A DNA stretch of 64,000 bases from Chaetoderma sp. LZ-2023a (GCA_034401795.1 CM067372.1:34164351-34228350); one strand, 5' to 3'; positions 1-61,191 are shown, counted from the stretch's first letter. Translations and numbers: made by a program. The notes: generated by a model not told the origin, from the sequence alone.

Positions 1-3000
1 GTAATTGCTACAGTGCTTCCCTGTTGACAAGCATGAGTCTGTTATATCTCCACATGGAAACCGAATGTGAGTACCTGCCCCTCCATTCTTAACAGCCTGG
101 ATAGCTGATCCATCTGTATAAACATGTATCCACTCTTCCTCAGGGTAGTTTTCTGCGAAATGACTCAATGCAAGAACTTTGTTTGTCACATCTGCTTGAT
201 CTCCCTTGATTTTAATCCCTGGAATCGAGGCCCAGATTGAAATTGTGTTTTCTATTTCAGAAGCTTCCCACGGTTCTCTCTCAGAGATAACAGTTATGTT
301 TCTACATCTGGGGAACATGTCCCACTCTCTGTTTCTTTCAATTTTCTTTGAAGTTTATAAGAAATTATTCCTCTTGAGCCTTCCTCTAGACATTTGGTGA
401 GTCAGCATATGCATGGGATGGGGAGGCATCAATTTGAATTTCTCGTATTGAATCTCGGCCTTGATTTCTCGTCTCTGCTGGAGTGGCTGGATATTGGTAA
501 GTTCTTCCATCGCTGCTATTGGAGTTGTCTTCATAGACCCTGTTATGATACGAAGAGCCTGATTTTGTACCTTATCCAGTGTCTGAAGGATGCTTGTAGC
601 AGCTGTCATCCATGATGATGAGCCGTATTCGATGATGGGCCTAACTGATCCAATGTAAACCTGTTTCAGAATATTCATGTTAGCTCCCCATTTTGTCCCA
701 GTGAGCTTCCGCATAACTGCCAGTCTTCACTTGGCTATACGTTCAGCTTTTCTGATTTGGGCCTTCCAGGTTAGTCTTTTGTCAAATATCAGACCAAGAT
801 AAGTTACTTCATCCTCAAAGTGCAGAACTGAGTCACCAAATTTCAGACTTGTCTTGTGTTCCTTTTTAGTGGATAGTGTGAATAGAGTTGCAACTGTCTT
901 CTCTTTGTTGATCTAGACAAACCATCTTGTAACCCAAGAATTGAGGCGATCAATTGCGAGTTGCATGCAGTAATTGGCTGTTGACACATACTTCTCACTT
1001 TTCCACATCACAAGATCGTCAGCATACAATGCAGCTCTGACACCCATTGGAAGGTTCTTCACCAGGTCATTGATGAATATTGTGAAGAGGGTGGGAGAGA
1101 CTACACCACCTTGATATACACCATGTCGTAGCAGGACTTTCTTGCTGCTCGTCCCATTCAGCTGTACTGATGCCTTTCGGTTGTGGAGATACTGGCATAT
1201 CCAGCTGTACATTTTTCCAGAGATATCACTTGTCCTGAGCTTTTGGAGGAGTCCATGCTTCCATACTTTATCAAATACCTTCTGCAGATCAGCCCACACA
1301 GTGATGGTATGCTTTTTCTGTTGGAACGCCTCCTCAATAGCCTGTATCAGATACGTTGTTTGATCCTCAGTAGATCTACACTTTCTGAAGCCGTTTTGTT
1401 CATCCGTTAAGAGATTGTTGCTTTCAAGATGTCGAAGAAGTCTTTTGGTTGAGGATTCTTTCCATGGCTTTGACAGTGCAACTAGTCAGACTGATAGGTC
1501 GATAACTTGCCGCTTTGGATTTATTCTTGCCTTTCTTCAGTACAGGGATCATGTTGGCCTCTCTCCAAGACTTGGGAACTTCTCCTGTGTACTAACTGTG
1601 GTTGAAAATCTCCAAAAGCTTGTGCTTTCCAATATTACCCAGATTCCTCAACATCTCATTGGTTATTCCATCTGGTCCAGGAGACTTCCTGCTTTTCAGA
1701 ACTTTCAAGCTTTTCTCCAACTCGCTGATGGTCAGAAACTCATCCATTCCCGTGGCATGTATTTGTGTCTCTCCATTCCCCTTTGCAGACTTCATTGCAG
1801 CTTTTTTACAACTCACTGGCACATCTAGATTGCTTACTTTCTGAAACATACAAGCAAAGTGTTCAGCAGCAGCCTCTCCTGTTTTAATTTCACAATCCTC
1901 TTCAAGAATTATGTTCCGTACTCTGGTGTTTTCATCGTTAAGCTGCTTCACACACCTCCAGAGTTTGTTCGTATCCTTTTCAAGATTTAAGCTTGAAGTT
2001 TTTTCTCCACGAATTCGGTGGCTCTGATTTTGACTTTCAGATACTTTGCCTTGGATTGTTGGAGTCTCACATGGTTGGCTTCAGTTGGGACATTCTCTGC
2101 AATTTCCCTTGCATTGGACATTTCTTTGTGTAACTTTTGCAGAGACGTACTCCAGTAAGGTCTGTACTTTTTCCTGGATCCCCTAGGAATGCATTTGCCA
2201 GCAGCAGAGAGTAAAGCCGGGTTAAGCGCTTTAACAACTTTATTGATGTTTTGGTTTTTAACAACAATGTCTTTTACCAATCTGTCACTCTCTTTCTGAT
2301 GTCTGGCCCAGTCTCCTTTCTTATAGTTCCATCGAGAAGTCTGATTTCAGTCAATCTCAATATCCATGTTAATGGTAATGAAAACAGGGCGGTGATCACT
2401 CCCCCAAGTTGTTCCCCGACAATACGCAAAGATTCTTGATGTAGATTTTGTGTTGAAAATGAAAGATCAGGAGAACTTGAGGTATGCCATCGTCTTGAGT
2501 AGAATGTGGAGGGGGGGGGGGGGCATCATCTGCCTTATTCAAGAGAATCAGCTTCTGCTCATCCATCCAATTTTCAATGTCCTCACCCCTCCTATCAATA
2601 GAATAATAGCCCATAACTGAGAATGACTGTTGAAGTCAGCAGCAACGATAGTTGAATCTGGGTGAACAGGGATTTTTCCGAGATTCAATGGTTGATTATT
2701 AGGGCAGTAGTAGTTGACAACAGTGATAGAATGTTTCTCTGGAATTATCTTGATTGTGAGAATTTCAGGTCCTTCCATGTGTCTCTGAACTTCAATGGCA
2801 TTTAGGTTATTCCGGACCAAGGTTATGACTCCTCCTTTATGTCTTCCATCCCTGTCAGATCTGAAGCACTGAAATCCTCTTACACAGAATCTTCTGTTGG
2901 AATGAGTTTCTTGGATACACGCGACATCTGCGCCTTTCTTCTTTAGAATTTGGCTAAGCTCCGTTTTCTTGTTAGAAACTCCTTCAGCATTCCATTGCAT

Positions 3001-3300
3001 GATAGTCAGCGGTTTGCTTACTTGTTCTTTAGGTTGGACAACCTTCTTCCTTTTTCTCCAAGGTCTACGAACTATACCACCAGTAGCTTGGCTGGACCCC
3101 TTCGAGGCTGGGGGGCCCTGGTGCTGCACATGCCTGGCGGGAACTCACATGGCGAGCACCATGATGGATATTAATAATATTAACTGTCATGAAAGACGAG
3201 TTGTTTAGTGCGATGGTTGGCCACTCGCTCCAAATACCTGGCTTGGTACCCAGATAAAGTGTTACACCCCTGCGCCCGACCCAAGATCAGAGATCTTAGA
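1..3300 (-). mobile_element. LINE with APE endonuclease, reverse transcriptase and RNase H, 3' end off the window
   Basis: On the minus strand the parts run from high to low coordinates. The endonuclease lies at ~2548-3129 (MQWNAEGV, ACIQETH, ADFNSHSQLW). A linker region at 1987-2280 follows, and then reverse transcriptase at ~913-1951 (SPGPDGITNEM, YQGGVVSPTLF, LYADDLVMW). A thumb/connection segment lies at 355-714, and RNase H at ~1-225 (HVYTDGSAIQAVKNGGAG). The RNase H places it near the I/Nimb-type LINEs rather than RTE or CR1; that is inference. The frame is broken between these blocks, among them near the G run at 2511-2522, where the endonuclease reading shifts, and between 1592 and 1299 in the reverse transcriptase. 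The 5' side fades near 3300, so this is a dead, antisense copy in a GFAT intron. Confidence 0.88.
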
Positions 3301-3744
3301 TCTACTTTGAGGCCTAACACTTGTAGCAGTGGTAGGAATTTATCATTACGGATACTTGCAGTTAAAGGCCTGTGATAACTTTGAAATACACCTTCAATTT
3401 TGAATATAGCGTTTCTATTTGATGAAGAGATTCAATTTTATCATTTAATGTCTGTATTCTGTACAGAGAAGTCCATTAGAATAATCACCCCATTGCCACT
3501 TTGAATCAGTATTGGTGACTACCGTGGTGATATCACTTTCATGGACCAGGGATAAATTTCAAGACATGGAAGTACCATAGTCATCGTGTGTACATACCAT
3601 ATTTTATCTTCTGTCTTACTTTTTGACAAAGCCTTCCTTGGTATTTTATTTCACACACACACTTATTGAGGCTAGCATGTAACTGATAATAATCAGGATT
3701 ACCAGTATATGCCTTATTTGGTTGTTTCTTTTCTTTGTTTGCAG
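3301..3744. other. Intron, no recognised feature
   Basis: Sequence between the LINE and the first exon in view. I see no coding match; a short CA run lies at ~3652-3663 and a pyrimidine tract precedes the exon acceptor. Confidence 0.6.
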
Positions 3745-52071
<48,327 letters not shown>

Positions 52072-54280
52072 ATCTGCTCTAATACACAGGTACATACACA
52101 CTCAAAGTGCTCAGTATACATTGTAGATGATATATGATATGCTCTATGTGTTTATACATATTCTGATTACATTAGAGGTGTGTTTATGCATGGATACTTA
52201 TGCGTATCGAGCAATGCTTGATTCACATGTCTATGCCAGAAATATCAGTATCTGTGTTTCTACACAACTATACAGCTATTCTAAATACTATGTAAATGCT
52301 TCAAAGAAAACATATCCAAGTTTGGACAAAATTTTCCAATACCATAATTTGAAATCAGGTCGCTATCTATGACATATTTGACTGGCGATCTATAGTTAAA
52401 GTTCTTGTGTCCCATTAAATAGACATTTTTGATGAGGTATGAGATGCCTGTTGATTTCTCTTCAATTTAGCTAGCATGCAATGCTACCCAGTATACAATG
52501 CCCTGAAGCGTAAGCACGTTGGATGGATGAACACGACAGTACATTCGACAGCCTGTATTTCAATACTGTTCAGCTCAAGTGCATAAATTTTCACGAAAAA
52601 GTATGAGAAAGCTGTTATACTTTGACAATGATTTGCATGAAAGTTGTTGCTGTCAATAGCAAAGCTAACATGTGTACAGTTCAGTTCGATCAATGCATTT
52701 CAAACAAATGTACTGCCAATGAATACACGCTCTTCGCTAATCATTCATTCTTAACGAGAAAATGTGTATCGGCCTATGTCCATCCTGCCTACATAGCAAG
52801 ATCTTGACAGGCAGCTGATTGTGTGGCTAACAATTCGACAATGTTGTTTATGCCTTGGTAATCAACAATGTACAGTCAAATTGCTCTTCAAATATGTAGT
52901 GACGATCTTGAGGTCAACGGTCAAGTTCATTGTGACCTTAGTAAAAACCTAGTTTTTTCAGCATAAACATTTTCCACTTAGCTCAACTTTTCTGTTTATA
53001 TCTCAGGATTGGTTAAAACTCCTAATAATGACCTGACATCACACAATTACATTAAAGTTCAAAAGGTCAAAGTTACTGTGACCTTGATAAAGATCTAGTT
53101 TTTTTCAACATTAACATTTTCCGTTTAGCTCAATTTTTCTGGTTATATTTCAGGTTTGGTTAATTATACTGGACCCAAACTTGGAACCCTGCCTCTTTAT
53201 AATGACACGGCATCACACAATGATGTTTTGGTCAAAAGGTCAAGGTCACTGATACGCATGACGACCGTCTGTCATCTGTCAACCTTTGTTTAAAAACGCT
53301 ACTCATTAACCACCGCTTGGCGGATTTCAACCTAATTTAGCTGGATGGACCCTATGGGGTTAGGCTTGAGAATTTGTATACAGAATTTTGATTGGTTAAT
53401 TTTGTAGGTTAAAATATTAGATTTTATGAAAAATTTACCAGAAATTGTCAAAACACTACTCTCGGTTAACCGCTTGGCGGCTTTCAACCTACTTTGCGTG
53501 GAATTACCTTCATGCTTTGTGTTTCAGAACATGTATACAAAATTTTGATTGATCAATTTATTTGTGTGAAAATCTTTTTTTATGAAAAATTTACTGGAAA
53601 TTGTCAAAACTCTACTCCTTATTAACTGCTTGGCAGATTTAAACTTACTTTGGCTGGAATGACCTTATGGGGCTATGCTTCAGAGGTTATGTAAAGAATT
53701 TTGATTGTTTAAGTTTTGTGGTAAAATCTTCAGGCAACATTCATTACTATTCTACTGAATAAATTGAGGTACTAGCACTGTAGGCATGCAAAAGTTACTT
53801 TCAACTATGTTACACACTTATATTTTATCGTGACTCACAACAGTATATGTTTCTGTGTCTAGCTGTCTGTGAAATGTTTTACAGCTTTGACAAAGTCAAA
53901 AAGTACATTCACACTTATCTACCTGTAGTTCACTATTTATCTCTACAAACTTAAAAAACCCATTGTTGGGCTATTGCAATTGCCTCCAGCCATTTCTCCA
54001 GCCATCTGTCCATCTGGCTATCTCCTCCAAAACCATTTGGTGGAATTCAACCAAATTTATTTTGTGAGTTGCCCATATGATTGCAGATTGTTTCCATTGC
54101 ATTGGGGTGGGGTGGGGCAAAACATTTTATGGTAGATAGATAGTATGTACATTTATATTGCGCTGATCTCTGTGCGGTTTCATGCTCTTAAGTGCTATCC
54201 ATCTGATATTTATCATATGTGAATTACCCATATTATTGCGGATTCCGAGGCAATGAGGTGAGTGCTGAGGGTGTGCAGAT
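52072..54280 (+). other. 3' UTR start and downstream repeats; end of transcript not defined
   Basis: Sequence after the GFAT stop. I could not pick a polyadenylation site: AATAAA occurs (for example near 53757) but inside a repeat. 52890-53260 holds two to three ~170-bp units with TTTAGCTCAACTTTTCTG and AAGGTCA...TGTGACCT, the same family as 9930-10370. 53250-53760 continues as ~165-bp units (CCGCTTGGCGGATTTCAACC). 53960-54120 is a single unit of the 12.2-12.8 kb family. Confidence 0.6.
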
Positions 54281-54284
54281 TATT

Positions 54285-56042
54285 AGCTCACCTGGCCAGA
54301 ATGGCCAAGTGAGCTTATGCGATGGCGACCGTCCGTCGTCTGTGTGTCGTCAGTCGTCTGTCGTCCGTCAACTTTTTCTTTAAACGATTTCTTCTCAAGA
54401 ACCACTGGGCCGATTTCAATTATATTTGGCAGGAAACATCCCTAGGGCATAGAGATTCAAGTTTGTTCAAACGCAGCCGATCAGCCAAAATCCACGGTGG
54501 CCGCCGGCCAAATTGGCCGATTTTTAGAAACACGTTAAAAAATCTCCGAAACCGCTGGAGGAATTGATTCAAAATTCATAACACATCATCTATCACAAGG
54601 GTAGACCCAAGTTTGTTCAAAGCAACCTGATTGGCCGATTTGCCTGGCAGCCATCTTGGATGACCTGGTTTTCGCGAAAACGACTTATTCCGAACCGCTG
54701 AAGGGATAGACCTGAAATTTGGTAAATATGCTTAGGGACCAAGGTCCATTCAAGTTTGTTCAAGGGAAGTTTGTACGTTAAAAACATTGCCGGCATCAAC
54801 CAATCAAAATTTAGCATTTGTTGGTCATATTGTTTTTTTTGTATTTGATGTATTTTAATGGCGAAAATTGCTCTATGTATGCTTATCAGGGTGGTGAGTT
54901 CAAATATGCCATTTTCGAATCTGTCGGATAAACAGTTTTGCGGCCATCTTTGGTCATTTTCCCGTCAGTCTCCCATACTAAAGCAATGGAAAATTTAAAA
55001 TGTCGTCTTCTCGCGAACTACAGGGCCGATTTCAATTATATTTTGGCAGGAACAATCCTTAGGGCATTGATATTTAAGTTTGTTCAAATGAAGCTGGTCG
55101 GACAATTTGGGCGGTGGCCATCTTGAATGTTGTCAGATTTTTATAAAACTCGTTAAATATGATCTAGGGCAACCGCTGAAACAAGTTTGTTCAAGAGAAC
55201 TTGATTGGCCAAATAGGTTTGCGGCCATCTTGGATGACCTATTTTTTTCGAAAACGACTTCTCCAGAGCCGCTGGAAGGATCAGGCTGAAATTTGGGAGA
55301 TTTGTTCAAGGGAAGTTGATCCATCAAAAAATATGGCTGCCATGACCCAATCAAAATGTAGCATGTTTCGTGGTCATATTGAATTTTTTTATTTTGACGA
55401 ATCTTGAAGCCGAAATTGGTTTTATATATGTGTTTTGGCATTCTAATTTCAGATTTGCCATTTTCAAAACTGTCAGATAAACGTTTTAGTGGCCATCATG
55501 GATCATTTTCCAACTAGAAACTCCCATGGACTAAAGCAATAGGAAATTTCAAGTGTATTTAGCAGAAAACATACTTAGGGCATAGAGATACACGTTAGTT
55601 CAAATGAAGCTGGTCTGTAATTTGCCTGGCGGCCATCCTGGATTTTTGAAAAGCCTTTAAAGATCTTCTTTTCCGAATCCGCATGGGGGATTGATTCATA
55701 ACTCATGACAGGTTATTTACGGAAACAGCTGAATCCAGTTTGTTCAATGGAACTTGATTGCCTAATCCTTTAGCAGTCATCTTGGATGACCTGGTTTTCA
55801 TGAAAACAAATTCGTGTCCAGAATCGCTGAATGGATTGGGCCGAAATTTGGGAGATATGATAAGGGACTAAGGGCAGTTAAGTTTTCTTCAAAAGTAGTT
55901 GATACATAAAGAAACATGGCTTCTGTTTTCTTGTTATAATTCTGCTCAACTCTGTAGGGTTTCTACTTATTGTTGATGGCCTTTCTGGTTGAAATGCCTA
56001 TGATGCAGGTGAGCAATACAGGCCCTTTGGGCCTCTTGTTGG
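54285..56042. repeat. Long dispersed repeat, AGCTCACCTGGCC...GGTGAGCAATACAGG type
   Basis: Starts TTAGCTCACCTGGCCAGAAT and ends GGTGAGCAATACAGGCCCTT then TGGGCCTCTTGTT; the termini are near inverted repeats. Inside are several ~330-bp units: GGGCCGATTTCAATTATATT, GGGCATAGAGATTCAAG, GGCCGCCGGCC, CAGCCATCTTGGATGACCTG and GAAACGACTT. Similar elements are abundant in many marine invertebrate genomes. No coding capacity. Confidence 0.8.
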
Positions 56043-56477
56043 TCTCAATATATGATTCTTTAATATAATTTATTATATTTCGTTTCAGGTCACTGTGTAG
56101 TGTAGTCAAGTTACAGGCGCCAAATCACAACATTAGGTAGTTGAACCGCTGCTTTAATTGCTTGCCAATATTTCTAAAGCTCTAGTATTATGTTTACACG
56201 ACTATTGGTTATAATTTCAAGGGAACAATGGTTATGTTTATTATTTGTTAAATTAATCGTCTCTGTGTATAATACGTTTTCATATTGTTACAATGCATTT
56301 TGTATGTTATGTGGGAAGGGTGAAATATTGCTGCTTAATTTCAAGATGTAGTATTGATGTTTAGACCATTTGGACAGTGGACTACTCAAATTGAACACAG
56401 GCTTTCAATTTATAAATGATTTAGACTTAATGAAAGTTGGTCATAAAAGCAATACTTCATACTCTACAAACCGAGCA
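56043..56477. other. Downstream flank, unassigned
   Basis: A pyrimidine-rich TATTTCGTTTCAG at 56077-56089 could be a 3' splice site for an untranslated exon, but nothing else supports this. Confidence 0.35.
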
Positions 56478-56580
56478 CAATAATTATTTTGAAAGTAATT
56501 TGATGGAAACCTGTTTCTGCCTGGGGCAGTAACGGCCTCCAGTCAATTGTATTGTCAAACAATTCAACAGGTTTTGTGTA
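56478..56580. repeat. HP2 hairpin (worn)
   Basis: ATTTTGAAAGTAATTTGATG and CCTCCAGTCAATTGTATTGT around GCCTGGGGCAGTAACGGC. Confidence 0.7.
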
Positions 56581-56909
56581 TGCTGGCCCTGAATTCGAGC
56601 TATGTGTATTTGGATTTCAAATGTGAAATGGGTTAATCTATGTTACCAGTACATTACTGAGCATAACAAATAGTGGTATAACGTGACAAATTCTTTAACG
56701 CTTAACACTGTCAAAATTTTAAATTTTAATTTTAAAGTGAAAGATGAACCCATATTTATTTTTCAACAAATTTAGTGGAAGATGGTGCTGTCATAGACCG
56801 CAACATCTTCCTCCAAAATCTTTGAGAAATGGACACTAGTTTCTTTGCTATTGACACCGTAAAGGATAAAATATTGATATTCAGTGTGCTAGCGGTTAAG
56901 GATAGCGGG

Positions 56910-57134
56910 TTTACCCCTTTGATGACCAAGCCAGCCTTTGTAGTGGTCTTGAAGAATCTCCATTTACAGGTCAAGTCAAGAAAGACTTCAAATTTTACCA
57001 CTCAAATGATTGGCTCAATAACCAAGCCAGTCAGTCTAGTGGTAAATTTAAAAAAAATAGTTTTGTCCTGAAAATGGGCATTCAATGAGCAAGTATTTGG
57101 ATTTTCTTGATCAATCTTACTGTCAAATGGTTAA
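56910..57134. repeat. HP1 hairpin element, copy 25
   Basis: CCCCTTTGATGACCAAGCCA to ACTGTCAAATGGTTAA; centre TTGGCTCAATAACCAAGCCA. Confidence 0.82.
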
Positions 57135-57236
57135 ATATAGATCCATAGATCGCATATTTCCCACCTGCCATCTTCATTTTGAAAATTGTGCCTTTAATTA
57201 CAGATAATCCACAGGTAATTAATTAATTGTCCGCTT

Positions 57237-57474
57237 TTAACCTGTTAATGGCCAAGCCAGCCAAAAATTGCCTATGCAGTCATCTGAAGTAATTTACATT
57301 TGCCATTAAAGAGATTATAGAGATTATTTTTTAAATTTTATCAATGGGTTCGATTACTCAGGCGGTATTTCCAGTGGTAAATTAAAAAAAAATAGGTTTC
57401 TTGTCCTGCGAATGGACATTTTCTATGAGAAAATTGGAATTTTGTTTTATCAAACTTGACCATTAATGGGTTAG
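57237..57474. repeat. HP1 hairpin element, copy 26
   Basis: TTAACCTGTTAATGGCCAAG to ACTTGACCATTAATGGGTTA; inner arms diverged. Confidence 0.8.
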
Positions 57475-57967
57475 AATTGTTCTCGGACACCTGTTGATGT
57501 TCAAGCAGTAATGTGTGAGAGTACACTGAATATGTTGACATTTGTTCATGAATCTCTATGCTGGCTCACTATTGTGGTGCCAGCGCATTCATGTCATCAT
57601 TTTTTCAGTTTTAAATATTTATTAATTATTAATTTTGCCCTTAAAGGGAGAGCATATGTTTGTGCTTTTCATATTTGTTAAAGCTCAAGTAACAAATTCA
57701 AGAATTGTTAACTAAGGTTGGGTTTGCAACTTCATTTCTGCAACAATTAATTTGTATATATTGAATTTTATACATGCTCAAAATTTCTTATCTCTCAAAA
57801 GCAAACCTCTTCATTAATTCAATCATAATTCTGTTCCAAAGCATGAGTATTAGATCACAGAATATCCTATACTGTGATAATGTAGCCCAATTAAAGAGGA
57901 CAAACCTGATTGCCAGATTACAGAATCATAACATGATTGCCAGATTGGAATGTGATATCTGATAATA

Positions 57968-57992
57968 TGGATATATATATATATATATATAC
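57968..57992. repeat. (AT)n microsatellite
   Basis: Pure AT run; an hAT-like element appears to be inserted here, since an (AT)n run continues at 60887. Confidence 0.9.
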
Positions 57993-58474
57993 ATTAGTGC
58001 TGCTAATCGATTTTATATGATCGATCTTTGATCGATTGAATCAGTGATCGATTATGAAAATTCGTAATCGATTATCGTTACTTTATTATTATTTATTTAT
58101 TTGTTTATTTATTTATTTTTAGTTTTTCATTTTTAGTTCTGTCCTGACACGCTAATCTGTTGTAGTGGCAATAACACATGTAATGATTACAAGACACGTG
58201 CATTAACAACACGCATCTTTATTATTAAGCATTAATCTGAGGATTAATTTATAGAATAAAAGCCTTATTTTCAAGGCAATTAAAAATAAATATTAATAAC
58301 TGTACGCTAAAATAAAATGATATAAATAATTAATTTAAAAATTATTTTAAGTACTTAATTTAAGTATGCTAAAATAAAATAAAATAATTAATTAAAAAAT
58401 TAATTTAAATACTTAATTTAAATAATTTATTTATTTTAAGTAATTAATTTAAATAATTAATTCCACCCGCAATT

Positions 58475-58648
58475 TCATCCAGATTTCTTCATTGCCCTGT
58501 ACGAATTACAAAATGCTAACTGTGTCTTCTCTTTAATTGAATTCACTATTGCATCCTTCCACGGCACCACCTTTCCCCGCCCTGCTTTGTTCATCAACCA
58601 ATCCAACACAGCGAGTGTGTACTGCACAATATGACGGGTGTGCAGGCG
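58475..58648 (-). other. Unrecognised 58-codon open segment inside the hAT-like element
   Basis: Between in-frame stops the minus strand reads QRLHTRHIVQYTLAVLDWLM then NKAGRGKVVPWKDAIVNSIK and EKTQLAFCNSYRAMKKSG before TGA. Composition looks protein-like, and TTGTGCAG precedes the Tyr codon like a splice acceptor, so it may be the last exon of a gene fragment carried by the element. I do not recognise the family and see no second exon. Confidence 0.3.
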
Positions 58649-59093
58649 CTGTCAATAGTTTGATAGTCATTTAAGAGGCAGGTTCTTAGTACTGTATGCG
58701 TTAGATTTATCAAATCTGTTGACTAGATATGAGAAACGCGTTGAATACATGAAAATATTTGCAAGATTCAATACAAGATTTCACTTATAAACCATGTGGA
58801 TATCGTACTACTATACTTGCCTGCTGAAATATATAACTTGAGTGTAACTTGATGTAGGCCTATCGCCAACACACATTCTATATTGTATTTTACTTATATT
58901 TCATGAAATCATATGTTTTCTGAACTATAATCTTAGCTAATAAAGTAAACTATGTTGACAATGTTTAGCACTCTTCTTTACTAAACAACTACGCCCACGC
59001 CTGCCTCATAGCGCCCATCCACACACACGCACGCACGCACACACACATGAATATCCATAATTAGTATTCAATCGCCATAAGTAGCTATATATA

Positions 59094-60748
59094 CACCTGT
59101 GCAAAAGTTAAGCACCACCCTATTTTTACGCACATGCGAGGGTATATTCATGTGCTATGAAGAAAGCAATAGCATAAACATTTATGTACCCATCCATCTT
59201 AGTGCAAGAGGTAATAATGCAACTAGAGGAATGCTGATTATGATGGTGGGGAAACACTATGTTTTTGTTTGAACTTGAAAACGAGGCCTGAATATGGTTA
59301 CGTTGACACAACTGACAACTATTGCCCTACAGTTGACACACGTGGCTAGATTGTCATTAATGGTGTCTGCACACGAAGTTTAACATCTGTGCACGAGTTT
59401 GAGACTGTCATTATTAATACCGGGTATATCCACCTTGTGCCTGGATGACGGCCTGGACACGACGTCTCATGCTGGTCACCAACCGACTGATACGCCATTG
59501 TGGTATTCGTTGCCATTCAAGATGGAGTGCGTCTGTTAATTCCTGTAGGTTCTGCACAGGAGGATCCCTCCTTCTCACCATGTTTCCCAGAATGTCCCAG
59601 ATATGCTCAATAGGGTTCATGTCAGGGCTCCTTGCTGGCCATGGTAGGGTTTCGATGGCATTCTGGCGGAGGTATTCATGCACAGCTCTAGCATGATGTG
59701 GTCGGGCGTTGTCATCCATGAATATAGGGTGGTTTCCAGGTGCATGATTTACAAAATGAGGGACCACAACTCTATCCAGTATGGAATCTTGATATCTTTG
59801 TCCATTTAGTGTTCCAGGTACAGTCAACAGATCCAGCTTACAATCAAATGAGATGCACCCCCATATCATAACGGAACCTCCACCAAATGGAACTTCTTCC
59901 ATGATGTTACGTTGGTCGTACGCCGTGCGTCTGGACCTCCATACACGAGTTCGACCATCTGTGGCATGAAGCAGGAACCGACTTTCATCGGACCAGTGTA
60001 CCCATCTCCAGGATCTCATGTTCCAGTGTCTTCTTTCGTTGCACCACCTCAGACGCTCCTCTTTGTGGTGTGCAGTGAGGAGAGGACGTCTGACAGGTCT
60101 CCTTGCTTTCATGCCAGCAGCATACAGTCTCCTTTTGACGGTAGACATTGACACTCTATTGCGCGTTTCCCATTGCTGGCTGAGCACTCTGCTGTTGGTG
60201 AATAGAGATCTCCTAACAAGGCGTACTAGGACTCGATCATCACGGGCAGTAGTCTTCTTCGGTCTTCCAGATCTAGGCCTGTCGTTCACCTCGTTAGTTT
60301 GCCCATGTTTTGCAATCAAACGACTGATTACAGTATGGTTAATGTTCAGCTGTCTGCCAATCTCTCTGCATGACATACCAGTGGTATGCATGCCTATGAT
60401 TTGCCATTTCACACGATCACTTAACCTTCGTCTTGCCATAGCGGTTCACAATCAAGAGCTAATTCTCTCTGTACAAATAAACCACGGTCATGAACACAAA
60501 ATTCCTAATCTTGTCGCCTAAATCTGTATGTAATGTTCTACACCTCAAACTGGACTTTTACATAACTGAACACGTGTGCTGTTTCCCGCCATGCACGGAC
60601 ATCAAGAGGCGTGAAGTCATGCATGCATGTGCATTTCGTACTTGGAATTATGTCAGCTAACGCGGGGACAAAAAGTATGGCAGCCTAGTTGTACCATCAT
60701 GTTTCTACGTTCTATTGTTTTTGCTGGTGCTTAACTTTTGCACAGGTG
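59094..60748 (-). mobile_element. Tc1-type DNA transposon, copy 3 (1655 bp), apparently intact
   Basis: CACCTGTGCAAAAGTTAAGC ends with TA on both sides, nested in the hAT-like element. Nearly identical to copies 1 and 2 over the whole length. Confidence 0.95.
59414..60439 (-). CDS. Tc1 transposase, full length (341 aa)
   Basis: Starts MARRRLSDRVKWQIIGMHTT and ends QGGYTRY. DD34E triad WSDESR, FMDDNA, NPIEHIW. Paired-type DNA-binding region and GRPKKT hook intact. Scattered substitutions relative to the + strand copy (for example EVND for EVKD, RSLF for RSPF and PHHARA for PHRARA; the last lies just after the second catalytic Asp and could lower activity). Confidence 0.95.
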   Translation of the reverse strand: MARRRLSDRVKWQIIGMHTTGMSCREIGRQLNINHTVISRLIAKHGQTNEVNDRPRSGRPKKTTARDDRVLVRLVRRSLFTNSRVLSQQWETRNRVSMSTVKRRLYAAGMKARRPVRRPLLTAHHKEERLRWCNERRHWNMRSWRWVHWSDESRFLLHATDGRTRVWRSRRTAYDQRNIMEEVPFGGGSVMIWGCISFDCKLDLLTVPGTLNGQRYQDSILDRVVVPHFVNHAPGNHPIFMDDNARPHHARAVHEYLRQNAIETLPWPARSPDMNPIEHIWDILGNMVRRRDPPVQNLQELTDALHLEWQRIPQWRISRLVTSMRRRVQAVIQAQGGYTRY

Positions 60749-60886
60749 TATAAAACCGAGATGCTACCTTAGTCTGTCGGGTTTACACTGTTCAGAATTA
60801 TGAGAATATCGATCAACGATCGATTAACTGATCGATTGAACTGTTGATTAATTGAATACCTAGATAATCGAAAATTATCAGCACTA

Positions 60887-60976
<90 letters not shown>
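60887..60976. repeat. (AT)n microsatellite, ~90 bp
   Basis: Nearly uninterrupted AT dinucleotide run with one TAC interruption near 60899. Confidence 0.95.
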
Positions 60977-60983
<7 letters not shown>

Positions 60984-61191
60984 TTAATTGTTTCTTTGAG
61001 AGGAGATTTATACAGACTGTTTTGGTGCGAAACAAGTCAATATATATTGCCTGTTAATATAGGCAGGGGTAGCAATATTGTATTGTGATGAATTGGATGG
61101 TGTTATTAATACCCTCTGAATCGCCATGTCATATAGGCATATATTAAACTATATGTCCACATGGCTTAATAATGCATATGCAATTAGCCTT

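Larger units (their letters stand above)
57995..60886. mobile_element. hAT-like DNA element (~1.2 kb) with a Tc1 transposon nested inside
   Basis: TAGTGCTGCTAATCGATTTT at the left and TTATCAGCACTA at the right are inverted; both ends continue in ATCGATT-rich subterminal repeats. The flanking octamers ATATACAT and ATATATAT differ by one base, compatible with an 8-bp hAT target duplication, though in an AT run this is weak. No transposase recognised, so probably non-autonomous. The interior at 58080-58460 is AATTAATTTAAAT-rich. The Tc1 insertion accounts for 1655 bp. Confidence 0.7.

Noticed and set aside
3735-3737. ATG as a GFAT start
   Set aside because: It lies upstream of the splice acceptor in the intron, and family members begin MCGIF about 39 residues earlier.
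54164-54200. tRNA- or SINE-like segment (TATATTGCGCTGATCT...)
   Set aside because: It resembles a common dispersed motif, but I could not find a complete box A/box B arrangement or cloverleaf.
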